Assembly (NCBI GenBank): GCA_022181005.1
Contig: BQMV01000001.1
Span: forward strand, 1-40,562
Direction of reading: 5' to 3'
DNA: 40,562 bases
Source of the DNA: Anaerolineaceae bacterium
Lineage (GTDB): Bacteria; Chloroflexota; Anaerolineae; Anaerolineales; Villigracilaceae
A program made the translations under genes and the position numbers. The notes under the pieces were generated by a model, which was not told where the DNA came from, ran no database searches, and worked only from the letters and a program-made list of their open reading frames with translations. Shown here piece by piece: positions 1-7,881 of the stretch; position 1 is the stretch's first letter; the number at the start of each line of letters is the position of its first letter.

Positions 1-1
1 C

Positions 2-649
2 TTCCGCTCTTATTTGCTTGACCTCCCATCCGATCCCGAAGACCTGATGCAAACATTTGGTCATCAACATCGCAAACACACGCGCCAGTCACTTCTCAAA
101 GGATTCAAAGTTACGTTTGGTCATCTCGAATTGTTGGATGAAACGTACGAAGCCCTCGCGCGGAGCATGCACGAGCTTGGTTCGCCGTATCATTCAAAAA
201 AATACCTGCAGACGATGACATCCCTGCTCGGCGACAACCTTGAATTTGCTGTGATAAAAAACGCGGATGATTCACTCGTCGGGAGCGCGGTACTTGCTTA
301 TCATGGCAATACTGCTACAAATTTACACGCGAACATCCTGCACAAATATCGCACAGAGTATGCGGGCGAGTGTTTGCACTGGAACATCCTTGAGCATTAC
401 ATCCAAAAGGGAATCAAAATCTGCGACATGGGACGCAGTTTGAACGGCTCGGGTAATGAGGCTTTTAAGTTCAAGTGGAAGCCGCGCAAAGTTCCGCTGG
501 CGTATTGGTATTATCTGCCAAAGGGCGGAGAGATTCCTGAGTTGAATCAGAAAAGCCCCAAGTTCCAATTTGCGATCTGGATGTGGAAGCGACTGCCCGC
601 CTTCGCCGTGCGGACGCTGGGTCCGCAGTTGATTCGGGGGATCGTGTGA
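2..649 (+). CDS. FemAB/GNAT-like acyltransferase, 5'-truncated by window edge
   Basis: The reading frame is open from base 2 to the TGA at 647-649, and no convincing start or ribosome-binding site is present, so the N-terminus lies outside the window. The visible C-terminal part (about 215 residues) resembles the FemAB-like/Acetyltransf_6 proteins that aminoacylate or acylate cell-wall or exopolysaccharide precursors. Recognisable pieces are HRKHTRQSLLKG near the visible start, the beta-strand AVIKNADDSLVGSAVLAY and the late ICDMGRSLNGSGNEAFKFKW segment, which is typical of the second GNAT-like half. It overlaps the next gene by one base (TGATG), which suggests translational coupling with a second protein of the same fold. 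The substrate cannot be told from sequence. The family call is moderate and the specific function is unknown. Confidence 0.7.
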   Translation, partial: FRSYLLDLPSDPEDLMQTFGHQHRKHTRQSLLKGFKVTFGHLELLDETYEALARSMHELGSPYHSKKYLQTMTSLLGDNLEFAVIKNADDSLVGSAVLAYHGNTATNLHANILHKYRTEYAGECLHWNILEHYIQKGIKICDMGRSLNGSGNEAFKFKWKPRKVPLAYWYYLPKGGEIPELNQKSPKFQFAIWMWKRLPAFAVRTLGPQLIRGIV

Positions 650-1695
650 TGATCCAAGTCGTGACATTAGACGAATCACTGCATGAGCGTTACGCATCCT
701 ATCTCGCTGGGAGGGAAGATGCGCGTTTTGGGCATGACCTTGCTTGGGGAAATGTTTTGCGCGATGCCTACGGCGTCGAGACGCGGCACCTCGTTGCGTT
801 GGATGGTGAAAAGATAGTTGGCGTCTGTCCGTTCTTTTTGTGCAAGCCGCTCATTGGCGGCGCGCATTATGTGACGAATCCATTCCCGACGTATTGCGGT
901 CCGCTGGCGGATTCGGTTGAAGCGTTGAACGCGTTGCTGAGGGCGGTCGCCGAGAAAACCTCCAGCGTGGACCATGCCGAAGTGCTCACGCCAGTTTCCC
1001 CGTCAGAGGTGGAAGCGGGTTTACTTCCGTATGAAGATAAATTGGATTTCACGTATCGGCTATCGCTTGAAAATGGACTCGATGAAGTCTTCAATTCGTT
1101 CAGCAAAGATCATAAACGGATTTTGCGGAAGTCTGATGCGTTGAACGCGATGCAGATTGTCGTGGATGACGACGGGAAATTTCTCGACGCGTTTCACAAA
1201 TTGTATGTGAGCATTTATGCGGGCAAGCATGGATTCATCCCGCATGGAAAAAAATTGTTTCGCGCGATCTTTCGTTATTTTCCAACGGGGTCTGCGCGTG
1301 TGTATCTGGCGAAAGTCAACGGAAAATTTGTCGGCGCGATGTTTACTTTCTGGACGCACAATGAAGTATATTATGGCTGGTCGGCGGTCTTGCCTGATAG
1401 CGCGCATCACCCGACTCATTTTTTAATTTGGAAAATTATTCAAGACGCGAGCGCGGAGGGGTATCGCTGGTTCAACATGGGCGAAGCGGCGAGGGAGCAT
1501 CACGGATTGAATCATTTCAAGCGCGGCTGGGGCACGGAAGTGTTGGAGCCTTGCCGTTATTTTATTCCAGGGCGCTTGACGCAACCCTCGCCGCGACTCT
1601 TTGATCGAGTCGGTTGGACGCGCAAGATCATTTCCAAATTGCCGTCAGGAATTGTCACCATGTTCCTCTCACCCGCGATTGGATTTTTTTTGTAG
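649..1695 (+). CDS. FemAB/GNAT-like acyltransferase (Acetyltransf_6 type)
   Basis: A 348-residue protein. The start is taken as the ATG at 649, which overlaps the stop of the upstream gene (TGATG); longer in-frame starts would run into the upstream coding sequence. Residues about 140-280 carry the GNAT-like features of FemAB-related proteins: SFSKDHKRILRKSDA, AKVNGKFVGAMFTFW and the late FNMGEAAREHHGLNHFKRGW segment, equivalent to the CDMGRS...FKFKW region of its neighbour. Two such proteins in tandem, followed by a methyltransferase, a flippase-like protein and GT-C-like proteins, point to modification of a surface polymer or lipid-linked intermediate. The acyl donor and acceptor are not known. 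The gene is followed directly by a double-hairpin repeat whose first base is the last base of the stop codon. Confidence 0.72.
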   Translation: MIQVVTLDESLHERYASYLAGREDARFGHDLAWGNVLRDAYGVETRHLVALDGEKIVGVCPFFLCKPLIGGAHYVTNPFPTYCGPLADSVEALNALLRAVAEKTSSVDHAEVLTPVSPSEVEAGLLPYEDKLDFTYRLSLENGLDEVFNSFSKDHKRILRKSDALNAMQIVVDDDGKFLDAFHKLYVSIYAGKHGFIPHGKKLFRAIFRYFPTGSARVYLAKVNGKFVGAMFTFWTHNEVYYGWSAVLPDSAHHPTHFLIWKIIQDASAEGYRWFNMGEAAREHHGLNHFKRGWGTEVLEPCRYFIPGRLTQPSPRLFDRVGWTRKIISKLPSGIVTMFLSPAIGFFL

Positions 1696-1762
1696 TGTAG
1701 TTGGCGTTCTCTAACGCCAACTCTCTTGCGCCAACGGGGACGTTAGAGAACGTCCCCTACAC
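1695..1762. repeat. Double-hairpin palindromic element
   Basis: Two perfect 9-bp hairpins with four-base loops stand side by side: 1700-1708 pairs with 1713-1721 (GTTGGCGTT/AACGCCAAC) and 1736-1744 pairs with 1749-1757 (GGGGACGTT/AACGTCCCC). The flanks 1695-1700 (GTGTAG) and 1757-1762 (CTACAC) pair too, so the whole unit can fold as a closed cruciform. The second hairpin is essentially the reverse complement of the first, with the same GTTCTCTAAC core but different stem bases that change in compensating pairs. The layout matches REP/BIME-like intergenic elements. It may also attenuate transcription between the acyltransferase and the methyltransferase. Confidence 0.8.
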
Positions 1763-1788
1763 GTTTATCGAAAAGGAATTTCCAAAAC

Positions 1789-2475
1789 ATGTCCGCTCTC
1801 GGTATCGTCAACATTGAAAATATCAGAAAAGTTTTTCGCAACTTCCGCAAGGTCGGCGTTGTGACCACGATTCGCTACATCGTCTCTGACCTGCTGTTCG
1901 ACATGCGCTACAAAATAGACACGATCAACACCGCGCAACTCGACACGCTCAAGATCGATTCGGAAAATAAATCTGTTGGAAATTATTACGAAGGGACGAA
2001 CGCGTACATCTTCCAAAAGATGATCTCCTTCGCGCGCGTTGACCCATCCAAAAGTTGTTTCGTGGATTTTGGAAGCGGCAAGGGCAAAGCGATGTTCATG
2101 GCGGCGGAGCGCGGCTTCCGCAAGATCATCGGCGTGGAGTTTTCCATTGAGTTGGTCGAAGTCAATCGCAAGAATCTTGTGATCTTCAAAGAACGCTCTC
2201 GAAGCAAATCTGAATTTGAAATCCTTCACATGGACGCGTCGGAATACGCGATTCCCTCCGACGCGAATTTGTTGTTCTTCTCTAATCCGTTCAACGAAGA
2301 GTTGACCACGAAGGTCATTGGAAATATTTTGAAATCCTACGACCAATCTCCGCGCGATATTTGGATCGTGCATTTGCATCCGCAGGGAAATATGGCGTTC
2401 GCAAAACATCCGCGCTTCAAAGTTATACACGAAGCGCGCGAAGGATTCGTTTTTCAGTTGAAGCCTGCCGATTGA
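1789..2475 (+). CDS. Class I SAM-dependent methyltransferase
   Basis: A 228-residue soluble protein starting at ATG 1789, with an AAAAGGA ribosome-binding site about ten bases upstream. The glycine-rich SAM-binding motif I is clear (VDFGSGKGKAMFMAAE, residues about 92-107), followed by the acidic residue after strand 2 (IIGVE, Glu117) and a later strand with LLFFSNPFNEE that would face the active site. The N-terminal 60 residues are helical and carry no recognised domain. Membership of the class I methyltransferase superfamily is secure; the substrate is not identifiable. Its place between FemAB-like proteins and a flippase-like protein suggests a role in surface glycan or lipid modification (inference). 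The next gene starts three bases after its stop. Confidence 0.8.
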   Translation: MSALGIVNIENIRKVFRNFRKVGVVTTIRYIVSDLLFDMRYKIDTINTAQLDTLKIDSENKSVGNYYEGTNAYIFQKMISFARVDPSKSCFVDFGSGKGKAMFMAAERGFRKIIGVEFSIELVEVNRKNLVIFKERSRSKSEFEILHMDASEYAIPSDANLLFFSNPFNEELTTKVIGNILKSYDQSPRDIWIVHLHPQGNMAFAKHPRFKVIHEAREGFVFQLKPAD

Positions 2476-2478
2476 GTC

Positions 2479-3480
2479 ATGCAAAGCGATTCGCCTCTCG
2501 TCCGCGTTTGGGATTTCCTCCGCAAACTCGCTGTTTCGCTGGCGCTCCGCATCGTCGTCAGCGTGTTACTGCTCGCATATTTGATTCGCCTCTCGGCGTT
2601 CACCGAGATCGCGCGCGCGTTCAGCCGCATCAATCCGCTGATGTTGCTGGCGTTCTTTTTTTTGTATTACCTCTCCTTGAGTCTCCAAGCGATCCGCTGG
2701 AAAATTCTCCTCAAAGCATGGGATTTGACTCAAGCGTACGGCGTCCTCCTCCGCCAGATTTTGATCGGCTTGTTCTTCAACAATTTTCTGCCTGGGAGTA
2801 TCGGCGGCGACGCGTTTCGACTCTACTCTGGCGGACGCGACACTGGCAAAGTGGAGTCGGTCGCCGCCACGATATTTTATGAACGCGTCCTCAGTTACGG
2901 TTCACTCGTGACGTTGGGTCTGCTCGTGCTTTCCTCTCGCTTTGACCCCGTCCGCGACTGGGTCTTTTGGCTGTTGCTCGGCGGCGTGTTCCTCGCATTG
3001 ACGGGCATCATCACCGTTTCCACACTTCCCGCCTTTGGGCGTTGGGCTGAAAATTTTGTAGCCCGCTTCCCGTTTGCTGAAAAATTCCGACTCAAAGATT
3101 GGGCGCTTAGTTTCCGCTTCAAAGTGAGTCACCCCGGCGTGCTCGCGCTTGTCTTCCTCATTTCCTTCGCTGTTCAACTGCTCGACATATTTTCCTTTTG
3201 GGTGATCGGCGTCGCCATTCAACTGCCTGTCAAATTCACAGACTTGATGCTCTTCGTCCCTTTGTTGTATCTCGCCATCCTCCTGCCGTTATCGTTCAAC
3301 GGTATCGGCATCCGCGAAAGCGTGTTCGTCATCTTCGCCGCGTCGTGGGGCATCACCTCCGCAGACGCGGTCGCTTTCTCGTTGACCGTGTTCGCCTTGG
3401 GCTTGGCAGGCAGTCTCGTCGGGGGAATCTTCTACTGGTTCGACCGTTCCGCGCGTTATAACAAATCCAAAGTCGCCTAA
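2479..3480 (+). CDS. Flippase-like UPF0104 / LPG-synthase-TM-region membrane protein
   Basis: A 333-residue multi-pass membrane protein, three bases after the methyltransferase stop. It carries the hallmarks of the UPF0104 (AglD/YbhN, lysylphosphatidylglycerol synthase TM region) family: about eight hydrophobic segments, the conserved NNFLPGSIGGDAFRLY segment (residues 101-116) and a C-terminal FNGIGIRESVFVIF loop. Family members are proposed to translocate lipid-linked intermediates or act in lipid modification; the catalytic aminoacyl-transfer domain of MprF is absent. A second member of the same family lies at 33575-34567 on the other strand. In this setting it probably handles the product of the surrounding glycan genes (inference). 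Confidence 0.82.
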   Translation: MQSDSPLVRVWDFLRKLAVSLALRIVVSVLLLAYLIRLSAFTEIARAFSRINPLMLLAFFFLYYLSLSLQAIRWKILLKAWDLTQAYGVLLRQILIGLFFNNFLPGSIGGDAFRLYSGGRDTGKVESVAATIFYERVLSYGSLVTLGLLVLSSRFDPVRDWVFWLLLGGVFLALTGIITVSTLPAFGRWAENFVARFPFAEKFRLKDWALSFRFKVSHPGVLALVFLISFAVQLLDIFSFWVIGVAIQLPVKFTDLMLFVPLLYLAILLPLSFNGIGIRESVFVIFAASWGITSADAVAFSLTVFALGLAGSLVGGIFYWFDRSARYNKSKVA

Positions 3481-3514
3481 AAAACAGAGCCTTGGAATCT
3501 GAATCTCACGAACG

Positions 3515-3575
3515 AATACCGTAAACTTTCAAGATTTATTCGCGTCATTCGCCCATTTGCGTAATTCGCGTTAAA
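3515..3575. repeat. ATTCGCG-type intergenic repeat fragment
   Basis: Part of the 174-base gap 3481-3654. It contains iterated ATTCGC units (ATTCGCGTCATTCGCC, then GCGTAATTCGCG, about 3539-3571) with partial inverted symmetry. Related units occur in the clpC-LOG intergenic region at 27665-27731, where TAATTCGCG is again present on the opposite strand. I recognise the pattern as a type seen between genes in many bacteria, but cannot give a family name. The rest of the gap shows a weak -10-like TATACC just ahead of the next start codon and nothing else clear. Confidence 0.5.
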
Positions 3576-3654
3576 AAATGATCTTGGCGGACCATGCCTC
3601 TGCGCGAACCAGATACAACCAAACCGAAGATTTCACGATAAGATATACCCATCC

Positions 3655-5721
3655 ATGAAAAAATTCCAACAGCGGACCTCCGCCCTCGCGTCGCGCCCGT
3701 TCGCCATCCCTCTTGTCCTGCTCATCGTAACCGTCCTTGCCTACGGACTGTCCTTCTGGCGTTTGGGCTTTTATTGGGACGACCAGCCCATTTCGTGGAT
3801 TCGCTACGAACTGGGAACCGCCGCGACGACGAAATACTTCTCCGATTCGCGTCCCGTCTGGGCATTGCTCTACCAATTGACGGGATTTATCCTCCCGCCT
3901 GTGCCAGCCGTCTGGCAGTTGTTCGCCATGTTCTGGCGTTGGGCGGGAGTTGTCGCGTTCTATCTGATGATGGCAAAGTTGCTTCCGAATCGAAAGTCAG
4001 CCGCCTTCTTCCTTTCGCTGTTCGTTCTTTTGTATCCTGGTTTCAACCAGCAGTGGGTGAGTTATGTGTACTCGCACTTCTTCATCGTCCTTTTCTTTTT
4101 GCTGATCTCGTTTTACTTGATGCTGCGCGGCAAGACGATTCCCGCCATGCTTTTTTCCGCGCTTCATCTTTTGATGTTCGAGTATTTCTTCCTGCTCGAA
4201 TTCATGCGCCCCATCGTGCTTTTCGCCTCCTTGCGCGACGAACCGCTGACGTTCCGCGCGCGGATAGTGAAAACATTCAAAGCGTGGATTCCCTACCTCA
4301 GCGTTGTCATCTTTGTCTTGCTCTATCGCTCGCTCGTGTACAGTCATCCAGGCTTCGGCTACAGCCTTACCGAAGAAGTTGCCCGCGCTCCAATTGAAAC
4401 CATTACGCAACTCGTCCAACATGTGTTGACGAGTCTCTGGTCTGCCGCCATCGGCGCGTGGATTCAGATTTTCCAATTCCCGAATCCCAACAGTAGTGGA
4501 ATTCGCACAAGCGGTTTATACGTTTTGGTTGTACTCATCGTTGGCGCATGTGTCTTTTTCTTCGCCACAGAGAACACAGAGAAAATGAGTTTAAAAAGCT
4601 TTTTCTCAAAGGTCTCTGCGCGCTCTGTGGCTGATAGGTCTAACGAAAAAGAATCAACGAACATAAAACGCGAATCGCTCTGGCTCATCGCGCTCGGCGC
4701 GATCATGCTCCTGCTCGGCGGCGTTCCATATTGGGCGACGAATCTTCCCGTCACTCTCGGCTTCCCTGCGAATCGTGCGTTGTTATCGTTCATGTTCGGC
4801 GCGTGTTTTTTTCTGATGAGTCTACTCGATCTCCTGCCCATACGGATGAAATATTTTATCGCCGCGCTTGTCGTCGCGCTTTCGGCGGGCAGGCAATTCC
4901 TCTGGTCGGTGGATTACCTTCGCGATTGGGAATCGCAAAAGAATCTTTTCTGGCAGATGGTTTGGCGCGCGCCCGCCCTCAAACCCGACACGCTCATCCT
5001 GATGAACGAGAGCCTCGAGTTTTCCGCCGACAATTCCATCAGCGCCGCGGTCAATTGGGTGTACGATTCCGACCCTTCCGCCGATCACATCGAGTACGCG
5101 CTTTTCTATCCCCTCAATCGCCTCGGCGGTTCGCTCCCTTCGCTCGATCCGAACATGCCTGTTGCCTATAATTACACGGCGGGAAAATTTCATGGCAACA
5201 CATCGGACGCGCTCGCCTTCTACTACGCTCCGCCATTCTGTCTTCGTTTATTGGATTCCGATCTGGACTCGAACAACCGCTTCATCTCAGACTTCAGCCT
5301 GATGCGCCAAGCCTCGGCGCTATCTGCCCCCCAGCGGATTCTGCGCGAGCCAGTTTCGGCGCCGCCTGCATTCTACGGCGTCGAAACTCCGCATGGATGG
5401 TGTTACTACTTCCAAAAAGCGGAGCTCGCTCGTCAGTTCGGAGATTGGGACGAAGTGAATCGTCTCGCCAAAGATGCCTTTAGTTTAAATGAACATTTCA
5501 ATAACCCTGTTGAGTTGTTCGTCTTCATCGAGGGTTATGCTCATGCCGACAAATGGGATGATGCGATTCAATTGTCTAAAGAAGCGCACCGAGTCTCAAA
5601 GAGTTACGTTGATCCGCTCCTCTGTAAATTATGGAAGCGTATCGAAGCGGAAACGCCTTTGAACGAAGAGCGCGACGACGCTTTGAATGAAATCTTCGAA
5701 TTGGCAGGTTGCAATCCATGA
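3655..5721 (+). CDS. GT-C-like multi-pass membrane protein, paralog A
   Basis: A 688-residue protein with ten or more hydrophobic segments over residues 1-430 and a soluble C-terminal part. The first periplasmic loop has an Asp-Asp pair in FYWDDQPISWIR (Asp42/Asp43), where GT-C glycosyltransferases carry their catalytic acidic residue. Other segments shared with the next gene are LLYPGFNQQW, YSHFFIVLFFLL, ADNSISAAVNW, AGKFHGNTSD and HGWCYYFQKAELARQF. Residues about 585-680 are helical and TPR-like. GT-C fold is my best guess; donor and acceptor are unknown. The loop at residues 302-327 is encoded by a palindromic repeat (see 4558-4635). The stop overlaps the start of the paralog (ATGA), indicating coupled translation. 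Confidence 0.65.
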   Translation: MKKFQQRTSALASRPFAIPLVLLIVTVLAYGLSFWRLGFYWDDQPISWIRYELGTAATTKYFSDSRPVWALLYQLTGFILPPVPAVWQLFAMFWRWAGVVAFYLMMAKLLPNRKSAAFFLSLFVLLYPGFNQQWVSYVYSHFFIVLFFLLISFYLMLRGKTIPAMLFSALHLLMFEYFFLLEFMRPIVLFASLRDEPLTFRARIVKTFKAWIPYLSVVIFVLLYRSLVYSHPGFGYSLTEEVARAPIETITQLVQHVLTSLWSAAIGAWIQIFQFPNPNSSGIRTSGLYVLVVLIVGACVFFFATENTEKMSLKSFFSKVSARSVADRSNEKESTNIKRESLWLIALGAIMLLLGGVPYWATNLPVTLGFPANRALLSFMFGACFFLMSLLDLLPIRMKYFIAALVVALSAGRQFLWSVDYLRDWESQKNLFWQMVWRAPALKPDTLILMNESLEFSADNSISAAVNWVYDSDPSADHIEYALFYPLNRLGGSLPSLDPNMPVAYNYTAGKFHGNTSDALAFYYAPPFCLRLLDSDLDSNNRFISDFSLMRQASALSAPQRILREPVSAPPAFYGVETPHGWCYYFQKAELARQFGDWDEVNRLAKDAFSLNEHFNNPVELFVFIEGYAHADKWDDAIQLSKEAHRVSKSYVDPLLCKLWKRIEAETPLNEERDDALNEIFELAGCNP
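4558..4635. repeat. Palindromic repeat element inside the paralog A coding sequence
   Basis: The arms GCCACAGAG (4564-4572) and CTCTGTGGC (4623-4631) are exactly complementary, and the pairing continues through CAGAGA/TCTCTG (4577-4582 with 4613-4618). The central part is A/T rich around AAAAAGCTTTTT. From memory, the CACAGAG...CTCTGTG pattern is a common intergenic repeat in many bacteria. Here it is translated in frame as a polar loop between two transmembrane segments, a segment not shared in sequence with the tandem paralog. Confidence 0.75.
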
Positions 5722-7778
5722 AGCGTTGCCTTTCATATTTTGTTTTGCTCATCGTCGCCATCCTCGCCTATGGATTGCTCATCCCGCATCTCGGCTTTTA
5801 CTGGGACGACCTGCCCATCTTGTGGATTCGCTTCCAACTCGGCGCCGAAGCGCTGACCCGCTATTTCTCCACCAACCGTCCCGTGTGGGGGGCGCTCTAT
5901 CAAGTCACTACAAGCATCATCCCTGATGAACCGATCTACTGGCAAATCTTCGCATTGATCTGGCGTTGGCTCGGCGCGGTTGTTGTATTTGCCATCGTCG
6001 AAAAATTGTGGAAGGGCAAGCCGCGCCTCGAGCTCAGCGCGGCGCTCCTCTTTTTGGTCTACCCTGGATTCAATCAACAATGGTCGGCGTTTTTATACAG
6101 CCACTTCTTTATCGTGCTGTTTTTCTTTTTGTTTTCCTATCTGCTCATGCTTCGCGCCGTCGAAGAGCCGAATCGCTATTGGAAATTAACCGCGTTCGGC
6201 TTGTTCTTCTCCGCGCTCAACCTGTGGATGATGGAATATTTCTATGTGTTGGAATTGATGCGCGTGGGAGTCATCCTCGCTGCGTTGCGTTATGAGACGT
6301 TGAGTCTGCGCGAACGCGCAGTGAAAACTTTAAAACTTTGGCTTCCCTACTTAATCGTTTTCATTCTGGCGGTTCTCTCGCGGCTGTTCATTTTCAATAA
6401 TCAAGTGTATGGAATTGGCTTGGGCGCTTCGCTCAAGTCCGCGCCGCTGGAGACAGTTATTGCGTTGGCGCGGAATATTCGCTTTACGCTGAAACTTGTC
6501 CTGCGCGAAGCGTGGCTGCAAACGGCGCATTTCCCAAGCATTGCATCGGCAGAAACGATTCTAACCTCGTATTATTTCGTGGTCGGACTGGCGACGCTTA
6601 TTTTGGTTGCAGTGTTTTTGTTAACTCATTCCGAGAGACAAGTTGTAAACGACGATAAATCTTTGAAGCGTAAAGAAATTTTCTCGTCAATACAGAGATA
6701 CTTCGCTTCGCTTAGTATGACATCGCTCTGGATGATCGGACTTGGCATCTTCGCCCTTCTGCTTTCGGGCTGGCCCTTCTGGCTGGTAGGATTCGTCCCA
6801 TCGCTGGCGTGGCCCGCAAGCCGTTTCACGCTCCCATTCATGTTCGGCGTTAGTTTGATCTTCACGGGCGTCGTCTATTTGATTCCGTGGGAACGAGTCC
6901 GTATTGTTTTGCTGGTCTCGCTCGTCGCGCTTGCGGCGGGCAAACAATTTCTCACGGCGAATGAATACGCACAAGATTGGCAGACGCAAAAAGAATTGTT
7001 TTGGCAACTGACGTGGCGTGCGCCGAACATTGCGCCTGATACTGCTATCGTCATGAACGAAGGCGCGTTGAAATTTTATGCGGATAATTCTCTTAGCGCC
7101 GCAGTCAATTGGATCTACGCGCCTGAAAAGCGCGGCGAAGATATTGATTATGTTTTGCTTTATCCCGCCACGCGCTTGCGCAGCCCTGCGCTTCCCAAAC
7201 TTGAACCTGACCTGCCCATCTTCACCGAATATTTGGCGGGACAATTTCATGGAAATACATCGCAAATTTTGGCGGTCTATTTCATGCCGCCCGGTTGTCT
7301 GCGCGTTCTCGACCCCGAAGTAGATCTTGCCAATCGTTCGATTCCCGAACAGAGTCTGATGCGCTTCGCCTCACGGCTGACAAATTACGAGTTGATCTCT
7401 TCCGAGTCGACGGCGCAAATGCCGAAACCATACGAGCCCGAACCGGAGCATGGTTGGTGCTATTACTTCGAGAAGGCGGATTTGGCGCGTCAGTTCGAAA
7501 AATGGGATGAAGTTGCGGCGTTGGGAAATAAGGCGTTCGCTCAAGGGTTGCAGCCGGCAGATCCGGCGGAGCGTTTTCCCTTCATAGAAGGCTACGCCCA
7601 CCTTGGCTCTTGGGATCGTGCGGTTGAATTATCGAAGCGGTCGTTCGCCGAGTCGGAACGCATGGACAGACCGCTTTGCGAGTTGTGGGAGCGCATCGAA
7701 GTTGAAACGGCCGCCGAAGGTCCAGAGCGAAGCGAAGCATTGCTTGCTATTAAGAGAATGTTCGCTTGTAATCCGTGA
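5718..7778 (+). CDS. GT-C-like multi-pass membrane protein, paralog B
   Basis: A 686-residue tandem paralog of the upstream gene. The ATG at 5718-5720 overlaps the upstream TGA (ATGA) and is preferred over a TTG three codons earlier. It conserves the Asp-Asp loop (FYWDDLPILWIR, Asp30/Asp31), LVYPGFNQQW, YSHFFIVLFFF, ADNSLSAAVNW, AGQFHGNTS and GWCYYFEKADLARQF, with a TPR-like helical C-terminus, so both copies are probably membrane glycosyltransferases of GT-C type acting on a lipid-linked donor (inference). The loop at residues 300-336, at the same place as the repeat-coded loop of paralog A, is unrelated in sequence and carries a different repeat at 6695-6722. The C-terminal AEGPERSEA stretch is also coded by repeat-like GAGCGAAGCGAAGC. 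Confidence 0.65.
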   Translation: MKRCLSYFVLLIVAILAYGLLIPHLGFYWDDLPILWIRFQLGAEALTRYFSTNRPVWGALYQVTTSIIPDEPIYWQIFALIWRWLGAVVVFAIVEKLWKGKPRLELSAALLFLVYPGFNQQWSAFLYSHFFIVLFFFLFSYLLMLRAVEEPNRYWKLTAFGLFFSALNLWMMEYFYVLELMRVGVILAALRYETLSLRERAVKTLKLWLPYLIVFILAVLSRLFIFNNQVYGIGLGASLKSAPLETVIALARNIRFTLKLVLREAWLQTAHFPSIASAETILTSYYFVVGLATLILVAVFLLTHSERQVVNDDKSLKRKEIFSSIQRYFASLSMTSLWMIGLGIFALLLSGWPFWLVGFVPSLAWPASRFTLPFMFGVSLIFTGVVYLIPWERVRIVLLVSLVALAAGKQFLTANEYAQDWQTQKELFWQLTWRAPNIAPDTAIVMNEGALKFYADNSLSAAVNWIYAPEKRGEDIDYVLLYPATRLRSPALPKLEPDLPIFTEYLAGQFHGNTSQILAVYFMPPGCLRVLDPEVDLANRSIPEQSLMRFASRLTNYELISSESTAQMPKPYEPEPEHGWCYYFEKADLARQFEKWDEVAALGNKAFAQGLQPADPAERFPFIEGYAHLGSWDRAVELSKRSFAESERMDRPLCELWERIEVETAAEGPERSEALLAIKRMFACNP
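6695..6722. repeat. TTCGCTTCGCT-type repeat inside the paralog B coding sequence
   Basis: The sequence GAGATACTTCGCTTCGCTTAGTATGACA folds as a small hairpin: ATACT pairs with AGTAT around a CTTCGCT-rich loop. It resembles a REP-like family with the general form GAGAT...TTCGCT...ATGACA that I recall from many bacterial intergenic regions. It is translated in frame as RYFASLSMT, just before a transmembrane helix, at the loop position where paralog A carries a different element. A shorter GAGCGAAGCGAAGC match lies at 7727-7740, near the 3' end of the same gene. Confidence 0.6.
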
Positions 7779-7788
7779 GAAATTACAC

Positions 7789-7818
7789 TTGATTTAAAGC
7801 CTTGTTTGGCTCTACAAT
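7789..7818 (+). promoter_or_regulatory. Sigma-70-type promoter of the nucleoside ABC cassette
   Basis: TTGATT (7789-7794) and TACAAT (7813-7818) are separated by 18 bases. Transcription would start near 7825, giving a leader of about 114 bases before the lipoprotein gene. This is the best -35/-10 pair seen in the window. Confidence 0.65.
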
Positions 7819-7823
7819 AGGGC

Positions 7824-7881
7824 GACGTTAATTTCCACCTGCATTTGGCAAGGCAACAGTGAAAGGAGGCGCGGGAACGTC
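7824..7881 (+). promoter_or_regulatory. Structured 5' leader of the nucleoside ABC cassette
   Basis: GACGTT (7824-7829) pairs with AACGTC (7876-7881) and closes a 58-base domain. Inside it TTTCCACCTG (7832-7841) pairs with CAGTGAAA (7857-7864) if two C residues bulge. The domain sits immediately after the predicted transcription start and ahead of the importer genes, which would suit a ligand- or protein-responsive leader. I do not recognise it as a known riboswitch class, and no intrinsic terminator is evident between it and the start codon at 7939. Confidence 0.35.

Noticed and set aside
1695..1762. CRISPR-like repeat
   Set aside because: Only two inverted hairpins without regular spacers and no cas genes in the window.
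1765..2484. Long antisense reading frame (239 residues, - strand) covering the methyltransferase gene
   Set aside because: No family motifs, no ribosome-binding site, Arg/His/Phe-rich composition of a codon shadow; the + strand frame has a clear SAM-binding motif.
3655..7778. Protein O-mannosyltransferase (PMT/GT39) assignment for the tandem membrane proteins
   Set aside because: The Asp-Asp loop fits GT-C enzymes in general, but no PMT-specific motif was seen.
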